Origin: Candidatus Zixiibacteriota bacterium
Lineage (GTDB): Bacteria > Zixibacteria > MSB-5A5 > GN15 > FEB-12
Direction: 5' to 3'
DNA: 64,000 nucleotides
Assembly: GCA_040756055.1 (NCBI GenBank)
Contig: JBFLZR010000006.1
Location: 62,001-126,000, forward strand
A model generated the notes under the pieces. It was not told the origin of the DNA. It saw only the letters and a program-made list of their open reading frames with translations, and did not search any database. Shown piece by piece: positions 18,167-25,897 of the stretch. A program made the translations under genes and the position numbers. Within the stretch, counting starts at the first letter, position 1, and every line of letters begins with the position of its first letter.

Positions 18167-19131
18167 TAGCGGGCTATATAACAGCTGTTACGACCGATCT
18201 TGCCAGAGTGGCTGTCCATGGTGGACGGCCACATCTGGTGAACCATCGAAGCTTCACCAACGCCGACTTCACCAATTTCGATTCTATCCTCAGCCTCTAT
18301 CTAAGAAAGTACAAAGCCGACCGCGATATCGCCTGTTTCGGTGTCGCCGGTCCGGTTATCGATAACAAAGTTACCGCGACAAATATCCCCTGGAAAATCA
18401 CCGGTCGGGGCATCGCCAAAGAATATGATTTCAAAGAAGTCAGGATCATGAACGATCTTGTCGCGACCGCGCACGGGCTGTTTGAACTCGATGATGATAA
18501 GTTCATCGTGATCAATCAGGGCAAGAAAGTCAAGAACGGCAATATTGGTCTGCTCGCCCCCGGTGTGGGGCTTGGGGAAGCGCTGGTGTTCTGGGATGGC
18601 GGGAAATATTGCCCGTACGCGTCGGAGGGCGGCCACGTCGATTTCTCGCCCGGTAATCAGCTCGAGACCGAGCTGTGGGAATATGTTTACAGCAACCAGG
18701 GGTATGTCGAGGCGGAGGACATAATCAGTCTGCCCGGGCTGGGGCACATCTATGAATTCATGCTGGCGACGGAGCGCGCCACGAAGGCTGATTGGTACAA
18801 GAAAGCGAAACACGAAGAAGCCAAGCTTATCGAAAAGGCCCTGGCTGGTGAGGACAGTATTGCCGAGAAAGCGCTCGACATGTTTGTCGATTGCTGTGCT
18901 TCGGAGGCGGGCAATCTGGCTCTGAAAGGCATGACCCTCGGCGGCATTTACCTGGGTGGGCCGATAGCGCCGCAGATTATGACCGCCCTTGACAAGGGCC
19001 GGTTTATGGAACGATTCGCGAAAAAGGGCAAGATGGAGTCGCTCCTGAGCAATGTTCCCGTTAGTCTGATCATCGATGAAAAGACTGCTTTGCTGGGAGC
19101 CGCCAGAATTGTCGCCGGGGCGGTTGTCTGA
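18163..19131 (+). CDS. Glucokinase-family protein with degenerate phosphate-binding motif
   Basis: A 322-residue member of the bacterial glucokinase (Glk) family. The hexose-binding core is well kept: catalytic Asp in IMNDLVATAHGL, the LLAPGVGLGEAL segment, and ASEGGHVDFSPGNQLETELWEYV. At the N-terminus, where active kinases have a D-x-GGTN phosphate-1 loop, this protein reads GYITAVTTDLARVAV, lacking Asp and both glycines. It may be a weak, altered or regulatory sugar kinase. It overlaps tkt by 4 bases and thiN by 1 base, so it is part of one translational unit. Confidence 0.8.
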   Translation: MIAGYITAVTTDLARVAVHGGRPHLVNHRSFTNADFTNFDSILSLYLRKYKADRDIACFGVAGPVIDNKVTATNIPWKITGRGIAKEYDFKEVRIMNDLVATAHGLFELDDDKFIVINQGKKVKNGNIGLLAPGVGLGEALVFWDGGKYCPYASEGGHVDFSPGNQLETELWEYVYSNQGYVEAEDIISLPGLGHIYEFMLATERATKADWYKKAKHEEAKLIEKALAGEDSIAEKALDMFVDCCASEAGNLALKGMTLGGIYLGGPIAPQIMTALDKGRFMERFAKKGKMESLLSNVPVSLIIDEKTALLGAARIVAGAVV

Positions 19132-19796
19132 TGAGGAACTGTATTCTTTTCGTTCGTGGTACCTACCGCGCAGGTCATCTCGGCTTTTATAAGCGTCTCT
19201 GCCATTCCAAAGTCAGGATCGCGGTTGATGGCGGCTACAGCTTTTTCAAAAGAGCGGGTCTCAGGCCCGATGTCTTGATGGGGGACTTCGATTCGGTTGC
19301 AGGCCTTCCCAAGAAATTATCGCCCCAGACCAGAGTTATCAAATTTCCCGTCAGAAAAGACAAAACCGACAGTCAACTGGCCGTCGAGTACTGCATCGAG
19401 CACAAAGCGCGAAACATAGATATCGTGATGCCCGGTGTCGGGGATATGGACCATTTCATCGGCAACCTGATGCTCCTGACATCTTCGAAAGTCACTGACT
19501 GGGTAAAAAGTGGGGGGAAGATTCGCATACTCAGTGCGAGAGGAGAACTGCGTTTTGTTAAAGACGGTGGCGCGATTTTTCGAAATGCTGTCGGGGATAC
19601 GGTGTCGGTGATACCGCTCTCACAAAGAATCATCTTGAGCTGGACCGGTACGGATTATGATGTTGAGAAGGTCAGTTTGAGGCGAGGGGAGAGCCGGAGT
19701 TTGCGCAACCGGGTCCGAAGTCGTCGGGCGATCGTGACCGTGGAGGGGGAGGCGTTCATTTGGCGTGGCTTTGCCGGTAAACCACGAATCGACTGA
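19131..19796 (+). CDS. thiN: Thiamine pyrophosphokinase
   Basis: A 221-residue thiamine pyrophosphokinase, making thiamine diphosphate from thiamine and ATP. Signatures are AVDGGYSFFKRAGLRPDVLMGDFDS, the DKTDSQLA block, and GDMDHFIGN, followed by the beta-rich thiamine-binding C-terminal domain. Its position directly behind transketolase, a ThDP enzyme, makes sense: cofactor and enzyme are co-expressed. The start overlaps the preceding stop by one base (TGATG). The C-terminus is unusually rich in arginine (RRGESRSLRNRVRSRR). Confidence 0.9.
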   Translation: MRNCILFVRGTYRAGHLGFYKRLCHSKVRIAVDGGYSFFKRAGLRPDVLMGDFDSVAGLPKKLSPQTRVIKFPVRKDKTDSQLAVEYCIEHKARNIDIVMPGVGDMDHFIGNLMLLTSSKVTDWVKSGGKIRILSARGELRFVKDGGAIFRNAVGDTVSVIPLSQRIILSWTGTDYDVEKVSLRRGESRSLRNRVRSRRAIVTVEGEAFIWRGFAGKPRID

Positions 19797-19851
19797 TAGT
19801 TGGCCTGCCGACAATGAAGAAAATTCTTACTGCTTTCGATATATTCATTAC

Positions 19852-19879
19852 TTGACAAAGGGTCATTGTTTTGTATATT
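19852..19879 (+). promoter_or_regulatory. Sigma70-type promoter of tRNA-Gln
   Basis: TTGACA (19852-19857) and TATATT (19874-19879), 16 bases apart, about 45 bases before the mature tRNA. It is the cleanest consensus promoter in this region. Confidence 0.75.
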
Positions 19880-19923
19880 CGGGGCTGTTTCGGGCCACTG
19901 GCCCTTTGATATATAGTCTTTAC

Positions 19924-19994
19924 TGGGAGATCGTCCAACGGTAGGACATGCGGCTCTGGACCGTAGAATCGGGGTTCGAATCCCTGTCTCCCAG
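19924..19994 (+). tRNA. tRNA-Gln (anticodon CUG)
   Basis: A 71-base cloverleaf. Acceptor stem TGGGAGA / TCTCCCA with discriminator G, D stem GTCC/GGAC, anticodon stem TGCGG/CCGTA with loop CTCTGGA giving anticodon CTG, and T arm CGGGG-TTCGAAT-CCCTG. The 3' CCA is not encoded. The body closely resembles the bacterial tRNA-Gln type (ATCGGGGTTCGAATCCCTG). Confidence 0.93.
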
Positions 19995-20065
19995 CTTTTT
20001 ATTGCAGGTTGTCCCATATCTTCTTCCTCTCGGCAGAGATGCCTCGATTGAAAGTTGGTTTCCCG

Positions 20066-20093
20066 TTGACGGATTCAGATACAGCGTTATATT
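20066..20093 (+). promoter_or_regulatory. Putative promoter of the sorting-domain protein gene
   Basis: TTGACG (20066-20071) and TATATT (20088-20093), 16 bases apart, giving a leader of about 110 bases before the ATG at 20208. Confidence 0.55.
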
Positions 20094-20207
20094 TACATCT
20101 ATACTCGCCTTACCAAACCGCCAAGTGGTCTGGCACTTAAAATGTCACCGTTGAATAAACAATGAACTACCGCATTCTTTGATCGACTGATGCAAAAGGA
20201 GCACATT

Positions 20208-21653
20208 ATGAAAATCAGTACCGTGTTAATCGCTTTGGCTTTAATCGCCTGCCTGGCCGTAATGGCTTTCGCCGATGGCGAAGGATACCAATGGAAAAAG
20301 GGTCCGGTCGACCCGGGCGATGAGTGGATTGTCCCAACCTGCACTCGAATAAGCGGCACGCCGGCCGTGACCTACACTACCGACGATGGCGTCACGATGG
20401 CGACAACATCGCTTCTGAGGGGAATCGTGTATACCTATGGGCTGGTCGCTCTCGATGAGGCCAATGTCCTGCTCGCATCGAGCATGACCTCCCAGGGAAC
20501 CTCCATACTTCGCTCCGACGACGCCGGCTGCAGCTGGAAAGAGGTCACCTTGCTTGGGGTTAACGAACTGTTATTGCTCAAAGCGGCTCCCGGTGGGAAA
20601 GCCTATGGTTATTCGCGCGGCCGTGATACGTTCTATCGCATCGAGGGACAGGCGGTCTATACCCTGACAGCTCCGAACAAGGTGTACGGACTGGCGGTGG
20701 ATCCGGAAGACGCCATGCATATTCGTTTCGGCAGCATGGATTGCCAGATTTATGAGTCGTTCGACGGCGGCGCCAGTTTTGCCTTGCTGGGCGAACCGGC
20801 CAATACCGGCAACGGGATATTCTATGATTTTGCGTTCGACCCTCAGAACTGGGACAACGCTCTCTGCGCCAGTATCGGCGCGTGGCGGTCGACCGATGCC
20901 GGGCAGACCTGGTCCACGGTTGAACCGTTCGACAAGATCGATATAGACATTGTCTTCGAATTCTTGTACTCGCCATCAAACCCGCAGCGGGTGTGGGCGC
21001 GGGCCAATCTGGAGACGATGGGCGCCGGATACCGCGACATTCTTGTCTCGGGCGACGGCGGAGCCACTTTCCAGACAGCGGTGCGTCAGCTCGATGTTGC
21101 CTTAGACCAGAACGGTATCGAGCGAAACGTCATTCTCACCAACCAGCCGCCAATGGCCGTGCACCCGGTTGATGACGCAGTGTACTTCGTGTATGGATCA
21201 TACATATATGATTATGGTACCGATCTGTTCAAGTATAATCTGAGAGACGACGAACTGACGGCCGCTCACACTGACGCGCTTGACGGAATCGATGCTATGG
21301 CTTTCAACCCGATTGATCCATCGGTGATGTATCTCGGGCTGGAAGAAGAAGGCACCGGCAAACTGCAGGCGCCGACGACGACTGTTTCGCAGACAGAGCT
21401 TCGGGTGAACGCCGCTCCGAATCCGTTTAATCCCGCGACCCGGTTAAGTTTCTATCTGCCGCAAGCCGGTCACGTAAAGTTGGAGGTGTTCAACATCACA
21501 GGTCAGAAGATCTCGACGGTGGTCGATGCCGACATGGTTGCCGGTGAGCACACGGTGATGTGGAACGGTAGCGAATGCGCCAGTGGTATCTATCTGTATC
21601 GTCTGGAAGCGGGGCAGCAGTCACTTACCAAAAAGATGGTGCTTTTGAAATAA
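20208..21653 (+). CDS. Exported BNR/beta-propeller-like protein with C-terminal sorting domain
   Basis: About 481 residues. The start at 20208 is preferred over an in-frame ATG six codons earlier because AAAGGAGCACATT lies directly before it. A signal peptide (about 1-22, ending FADG) is followed by repeats resembling BNR/sortilin propeller blades: ILRSDDAGCSWKEV, IYESFDGGASFALL, WRSTDAGQTWSTV and ILVSGDGGATFQTA. The last about 80 residues form a NPFNPATRLSFYL...GIYLYRLEAG...KKMVLLK domain, the NPFNP-type beta-sandwich tail used in FCB bacteria for type IX-like secretion or surface anchoring. The ligand or substrate is unknown. Its own promoter and terminator flank it. Confidence 0.88.
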   Translation: MKISTVLIALALIACLAVMAFADGEGYQWKKGPVDPGDEWIVPTCTRISGTPAVTYTTDDGVTMATTSLLRGIVYTYGLVALDEANVLLASSMTSQGTSILRSDDAGCSWKEVTLLGVNELLLLKAAPGGKAYGYSRGRDTFYRIEGQAVYTLTAPNKVYGLAVDPEDAMHIRFGSMDCQIYESFDGGASFALLGEPANTGNGIFYDFAFDPQNWDNALCASIGAWRSTDAGQTWSTVEPFDKIDIDIVFEFLYSPSNPQRVWARANLETMGAGYRDILVSGDGGATFQTAVRQLDVALDQNGIERNVILTNQPPMAVHPVDDAVYFVYGSYIYDYGTDLFKYNLRDDELTAAHTDALDGIDAMAFNPIDPSVMYLGLEEEGTGKLQAPTTTVSQTELRVNAAPNPFNPATRLSFYLPQAGHVKLEVFNITGQKISTVVDADMVAGEHTVMWNGSECASGIYLYRLEAGQQSLTKKMVLLK

Positions 21654-21684
21654 GTCAGCTTGATTGGATGTTTTATAGATTGAG

Positions 21685-21715
21685 AAGCTCCCGCCGTATG
21701 ACGGGAGCTTTTTTT
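21685..21715 (+). terminator. Intrinsic terminator
   Basis: Stem AAGCTCCCG (21685-21693) / CGGGAGCTT (21702-21710) followed by a run of seven T. It terminates the preceding plus-strand gene; the opposite strand lacks a T-tract. Confidence 0.9.
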
Positions 21716-21754
21716 GTGAGAAGGAGTGCTGTCATTTGTTCGGTATACGGTAAG

Positions 21755-22648
21755 TTATTCAGAAATAGCCGTGTTGCCGGGTACCGGTGCCAGTGTCGTC
21801 TTAAACCAGATTTCCTGTTTCTGCGGCATGTTCCGCCCACCGGGGGGGCCGCCACCCATGCCCCCGGGCCTGTCACCGGGGAATCCCCCACCCGGCATAC
21901 CGTCATCGGGAGGCATACCACCGCCGGGCATACCTTCAGTACGATCGGCAATCTGCTTTCGAGCATCGTCGAAATTCACTTCACCCCAGACAGCGCCGAT
22001 CGAAATTGTGCGACCCGGCTGACTGTCAATTCCGTAATGCCTCACGATGCTCTCCCCAAGAGGAATGGCGAACTCGTAGCAGTAGAATCCCATACTGGTG
22101 TCATAGACAGCTTTTGGACCCTGGTCACCCAGCGGTGAGATGGACATTTCAGCGATGCGGTCCTTGACATAACACAGCAGTCTATCGGGCTGCTCGCCAT
22201 CGGGGGGGCCGCCAAACCGCTCCCTCATCTGAGGTCTCTGATCGTCACCGTTCTGTTCTTCTGGGGCGCCCATCGGACCGCGCATATCGGTCATTTTTGG
22301 TCCGGCATAGAATTTTACGTAAAAGTCTTTGTTCTTTGATCCCTCGTTATCGACGTAAATCGTCAGGCCGGTTCTCTTGATCAGTCCGGCGTACTTGGGG
22401 TCGCGGGTGCGGAGTTGGATGTACAGGTTGTCAGCCCCGTTACAAAGGCCGACCACCGCTGACTGATCTTCAAAATAGGTTGTGGGCAGTCCGCTCCAGT
22501 CGTCGATTTTACCATCGACAGTTATACCCTTATCAACCCAAACGCTCCTCAACTCTTGCGATTTGCACGCAAGGGTGAGTGCAACTATACCTGACATTAG
22601 CAAGAAAGCGATCAATTTGCGGTTGCGGCTTATGGCTCTTTTATGCAT
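21755..22648 (-). CDS. Lipoprotein with CBM9/DOMON-like domain and Gly/Met/Pro-rich segment
   Basis: A 297-residue lipoprotein: the signal peptide ends in a lipobox LTLAC with Cys at about residue 28. The opening of the mature domain, VDGKIDDWSGLP, followed by beta strands (NLYIQLRTRD, LTIYVDNEG), is typical of family 9 carbohydrate-binding-like (DOMON) domains. A central insert is Gln/Arg/Gly-rich, and residues about 240-280 are built of GMPGGG-type repeats before a short closing strand (EIWFKTTLAPV). Ligand unknown. AGGAGAGGTAA precedes the ATG. It is convergent with the preceding sorting-domain gene. Confidence 0.82.
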   Translation of the reverse strand: MHKRAISRNRKLIAFLLMSGIVALTLACKSQELRSVWVDKGITVDGKIDDWSGLPTTYFEDQSAVVGLCNGADNLYIQLRTRDPKYAGLIKRTGLTIYVDNEGSKNKDFYVKFYAGPKMTDMRGPMGAPEEQNGDDQRPQMRERFGGPPDGEQPDRLLCYVKDRIAEMSISPLGDQGPKAVYDTSMGFYCYEFAIPLGESIVRHYGIDSQPGRTISIGAVWGEVNFDDARKQIADRTEGMPGGGMPPDDGMPGGGFPGDRPGGMGGGPPGGRNMPQKQEIWFKTTLAPVPGNTAISE

Positions 22649-22831
22649 TTACCTCTCCTGATATGCAGCCAAATTTATTCGTATATGTTTATACGACAAA
22701 CGCGATACGGAAAAGGATTAATTGTCGGGTTTTGCGAAGTTGCCACTGCTGCCGGACCGATTTAATTCGGCGGTAAAAACTTACTCAGGCATCCGATTTC
22801 TTGGGGCCGCGATCGACCTGTAACAAAGAAC

Positions 22832-22860
22832 CTGACAAAGCGTAACTTAAACGGTAGATT
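22832..22860 (+). promoter_or_regulatory. Putative promoter of the small membrane protein gene
   Basis: CTGACA (22832-22837) and TAGATT (22855-22860), 17 bases apart, 20 bases before the ATG and just ahead of AAAGGAGGTG. Confidence 0.4.
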
Positions 22861-22879
22861 GAAATAAAGGAGGTGCGCG

Positions 22880-23086
22880 ATGATAAAATTCCTGCTGTGG
22901 CTGATACTTCTGGTGATATGCTGGCCGCTGGCATTGTTTGCGCTGATAGCCTATCCGCTATTGTGGTTGTTGTCACTGCCGTTCAGATTGATAGGCATTA
23001 CCGTGGAAAGCCTTCTCGACCTGCTGAAAGCCATACTTACGCTACCGGCACGCGTTCTCAGGGGACCCGGTTACGGTAAATCATAG
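22880..23086 (+). CDS. Small hydrophobic membrane protein
   Basis: A 68-residue protein that is almost entirely hydrophobic in residues 1-38 (one long or two short membrane helices rich in Leu and Trp), followed by an amphipathic helix and a short basic tail. No family recognised. A near-perfect Shine-Dalgarno AAAGGAGGTG 7 bases before the ATG, and a reasonable promoter, argue that it is truly expressed. It is convergent with the histidine kinase gene. Confidence 0.7.
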   Translation: MIKFLLWLILLVICWPLALFALIAYPLLWLLSLPFRLIGITVESLLDLLKAILTLPARVLRGPGYGKS

Positions 23087-23128
23087 AAACTGCTGACGTT
23101 CCGGATACAGGCGGGGGAGGGGGGCTTA

Positions 23129-24784
23129 TTACGATATGGGAAATCTGAAAGTGAAAGTTGTGCCATTGCCGGGCTCGGAGTCGATCTGCACCTCACCCGA
23201 ATGATTGTCGATAATTTTGGCACACGTGACCAGGCCGTAACCGTGGCCGTTCTCTTTCGTGGTCATGTGGGCCCTGAAAAGCTTCTGTTTGACTTCAGGT
23301 TTTATACCGGCCCCATTATCGGAGATTACCAGAATCGCGCTGCCGGAGTGGAGCATTGTCCGTACCACTATTTCGCCCGAGGTAGCGTTCGTTTCGTTGA
23401 TGGCATCCGCGGCATTGTTAAGCAAATTCAAAAGCAGTTGCGACATCTGGTCGGCATCCATCTCGAATTCCGGAAGTTTCGAATCCAGATCAGATAACAC
23501 CCGAGTTCTCTTGAACCGTTTCTGCGCCGCAACGTAGGAGAGAACATCGGAAATAACAATATTGAGGTTTGACTTACGTTTGCGGGTATCGAGTTTGGTG
23601 TAGTCCATCAGACCCGATGTATACCTCTCCATTTTATTGACGCTGGTTTTAAGCTTCTCGAGGTTGGCGGTGACCTTTTCTATATCACCTTTGCCGAGAG
23701 AAATCTGGGTTACCTCGACGCCGCCGAGAATGAGTCCGAGGAAATTGTTCAATTCATGGGATATCGATGACGCCATGACGCCCTGGTCGGCGAATTTCTG
23801 CAGTTCGAACAGACGGTGTTCGCTTTGCTTTTGACCGGTAACATCGTCGAGCGTAATAATCAGATCGGTTTCGAGAACTGAGCTTCCGGTGATACGGCTT
23901 ATGTGAACGTTGTAAATTCGCTCGCTATCGCCCGAGGCCGCGACCATGTTCTCCAGCAGCCCGCTTTGCGGGTTATTGCGCGACTTGATAAACCGTTTGG
24001 CCCAGTTGCCATAAACGGAGTCAGGGAAGACGACTTCGATTGGAAGCATGTGAACCGTTTCGATGTGTATCAGGTTCGGCCGGAATTGCTTCAGGATGTT
24101 AAACCCGGTCCGATTGACCTGTTTGAGCAGGTTGTTGTTGTCGAATATGAACACACCCTGTTCGATACTGTTGAGGATGTCTACATACCAGGTGTTCAGT
24201 CCGCTTATTTCGGAAAAAAGAAACGAGCTTGCCAAAAAGGGCGTAATGGCGTTGACCAGCGTGGATAATAGCTCGAGATCACTCGATTCGAATGACTTGC
24301 CGGTTACTTTGTCGCCCAGCCCGAGTATTCCGATGAGATTATCATTGTGCAGCAGCGGTGCTATAATGCGGGCGTTACACTCGGACAATACGAAGCCCAG
24401 CTTGGCCGTCCGAGCGTCCTGCGTCAGGTTGACAATATGAGAGGGCGTCCTGTTTTCGAGAAAATATTTGCTGTGATCGGTGGTCAGTTCCTGCGAAAGA
24501 AGGAGCCTGTCGTTGCGGTATCTGCCCGTACCGAAAAACAGTGGAATAGGGCTTTGAGAGCCGGGTTGACGAATCAGGGCGCAGGCGTTCGGGACCGCGA
24601 ACTGCCCCGAGACTGTCAGAATCAGCAATTCATTCAGCTGGTCGAAATCTGGTTTGTTGGAGAACTGCTTGGCCAGTTTTGAGAGGGCGTCGAGCGCAAG
24701 TATCTGCTTGTCGATAGCCAACTGGTCGTCGCTACCGAGAATATCCGCCTTTGCTTCTGATGATGTCACTGCCCGGTGAGCCAA
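23129..24784 (-). CDS. GAF-PAS sensor histidine kinase
   Basis: A soluble 551-residue histidine kinase with no membrane segment. A GAF domain lies at about residues 30-195, a PAS domain at about 200-320, the HisKA-type dimerisation helix with the H-box ASSISHELNNFLGLI at about 340, and the HATPase domain at the end (NLLNNAADAIN, VISDNGAGIKPEV, GHGYGLVTCAKII). No response regulator gene is adjacent. It is the last gene of the operon that also encodes STAS, STAS-kinase and SpoIIE-type phosphatase, four bases after the STAS gene, so it may act on that partner-switching pathway. Confidence 0.93.
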   Translation of the reverse strand: MAHRAVTSSEAKADILGSDDQLAIDKQILALDALSKLAKQFSNKPDFDQLNELLILTVSGQFAVPNACALIRQPGSQSPIPLFFGTGRYRNDRLLLSQELTTDHSKYFLENRTPSHIVNLTQDARTAKLGFVLSECNARIIAPLLHNDNLIGILGLGDKVTGKSFESSDLELLSTLVNAITPFLASSFLFSEISGLNTWYVDILNSIEQGVFIFDNNNLLKQVNRTGFNILKQFRPNLIHIETVHMLPIEVVFPDSVYGNWAKRFIKSRNNPQSGLLENMVAASGDSERIYNVHISRITGSSVLETDLIITLDDVTGQKQSEHRLFELQKFADQGVMASSISHELNNFLGLILGGVEVTQISLGKGDIEKVTANLEKLKTSVNKMERYTSGLMDYTKLDTRKRKSNLNIVISDVLSYVAAQKRFKRTRVLSDLDSKLPEFEMDADQMSQLLLNLLNNAADAINETNATSGEIVVRTMLHSGSAILVISDNGAGIKPEVKQKLFRAHMTTKENGHGYGLVTCAKIIDNHSGEVQIDSEPGNGTTFTFRFPIS

Positions 24785-24788
24785 TTAT

Positions 24789-25133
24789 TTATCCTCTGGT
24801 TTCCACCGCGTGGTCGATATCGTCGCGAATCGTCAGAAAATCCGTCAGGTCCAGCACGCGGAGTATGTGCAGGACGCTTTCTGATACGTTACACAACACA
24901 ATATCGCCGCCGTTTTCTCTCGATGTTTCCACAGCGCCCAGGATGGAGCCGACTCCGGCAGAGGAAATGAACTGGAGCTGTGACATATCTATCATGATAA
25001 AATGATATCCCATCGACTGCGCCCTGGAGATAATATCCACCATGTGGTGAGCGTTGTTGTTGTCCAGAACGCTGCCCGGATTTATGACTATGGTATCGTC
25101 ACTGAGTACATTTTGAGTGATATTGTGATCCAT
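24789..25133 (-). CDS. STAS-domain anti-sigma-factor antagonist
   Basis: A single-domain STAS protein of 114 residues, of the SpoIIAA/RsbV type. The phosphorylatable serine lies in MSQLQFISSAGVGSILG, the conserved site where the kinase partner acts and the PP2C phosphatase reverses. It lies 2 bases after the STAS-kinase fusion gene and 4 bases before the histidine kinase gene. It would be the target switched by the neighbouring kinase and phosphatase; what it releases in the unphosphorylated state is not encoded nearby. Confidence 0.92.
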   Translation of the reverse strand: MDHNITQNVLSDDTIVINPGSVLDNNNAHHMVDIISRAQSMGYHFIMIDMSQLQFISSAGVGSILGAVETSRENGGDIVLCNVSESVLHILRVLDLTDFLTIRDDIDHAVETRG

Positions 25134-25135
25134 AG

Positions 25136-25897
25136 TTAATTCCAGTGTTTCTCCAATGCCAGTATGTTACGTCCATCGGCGCGTTCATAGGTGAGGGCAT
25201 CGGTCATCCTGCGTATCATGACCAGCCCGTATCCGCGACTTTGCCGGCTGCGGATGGCCTCGCCTGACCGGTAGGGACGATTGTCGCCGAGCGGGTTAAA
25301 AGGCTTACCGCTGTCTTCAATAACCATACAAATCTTCTCTGCGCCCGATGTTACCTTGAATTCGATCATCTGATGGGGATCGAGTTCTCCGTGCAGCCGC
25401 ACATTGGTGAGAGCTTCATAGGCGATAGTGGTCAATTCAACTATCGAAAGTTCGTCAATTGCGGTCTTATCAAGAAACGAGCGAAACTCCCGCACTGTGG
25501 CGGCAATATTATCCGTGTCAGCCTTAAGGCTCCTCGTGAATTCGGTAGGGCCGCCTCCGACTTTCAAGCGACCGGTCTGTTTCCCGGGTTTTTGCACCTC
25601 GGCTTCGCGGCCCGTGAAAAGGCTGTAAAGGTCGAGGACGTGGAGAATCCTCACGAGGCCGGCGGACATTCGGGTAAACTGAAAGCTCACGCCGGCGAGA
25701 CAGCACTGTTCCCGGGCTGACCACAGCAGGTTGACGTGGCTGGACGTCACCATCTTGAGATTCGAACAGTCGAACTCAATGGCTTGGGGTCCGGTTGAAA
25801 GAAGTTGCTTCAGCCCCCTCTCGAATTCATTTACTGAATCAGCTGAAAGGTTCTCCGGAACTTCAATCCTATTTTTTAGTTCAGCCCTGGCTAACAC
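25136..25897 (-). CDS. STAS / RsbW-like serine kinase fusion
   Basis: A 253-residue fusion. Residues about 1-95 are a STAS-like domain (IEFDCSNLKMVTSSHVNLLWSARE, with TSS at the usual serine). Residues about 115-253 are a HATPase of the RsbW/SpoIIAB type: N box EALTNVRLHG, G1 box VIEDSGKPFNP, and RGYGLVMIRRMTD. It would phosphorylate the single-domain STAS protein encoded next. The fused STAS may keep the kinase in check. The start overlaps the phosphatase stop by 17 bases. Confidence 0.9.
   Translation of the reverse strand: MLARAELKNRIEVPENLSADSVNEFERGLKQLLSTGPQAIEFDCSNLKMVTSSHVNLLWSAREQCCLAGVSFQFTRMSAGLVRILHVLDLYSLFTGREAEVQKPGKQTGRLKVGGGPTEFTRSLKADTDNIAATVREFRSFLDKTAIDELSIVELTTIAYEALTNVRLHGELDPHQMIEFKVTSGAEKICMVIEDSGKPFNPLGDNRPYRSGEAIRSRQSRGYGLVMIRRMTDALTYERADGRNILALEKHWN

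Noticed and set aside
21755-22030. CRISPR-like or satellite repeat suggested by repeated GGCATACC-type units
   Set aside because: The repeats are the codons of the Gly/Met/Pro-rich segment of the lipoprotein; there are no spacers of even length.
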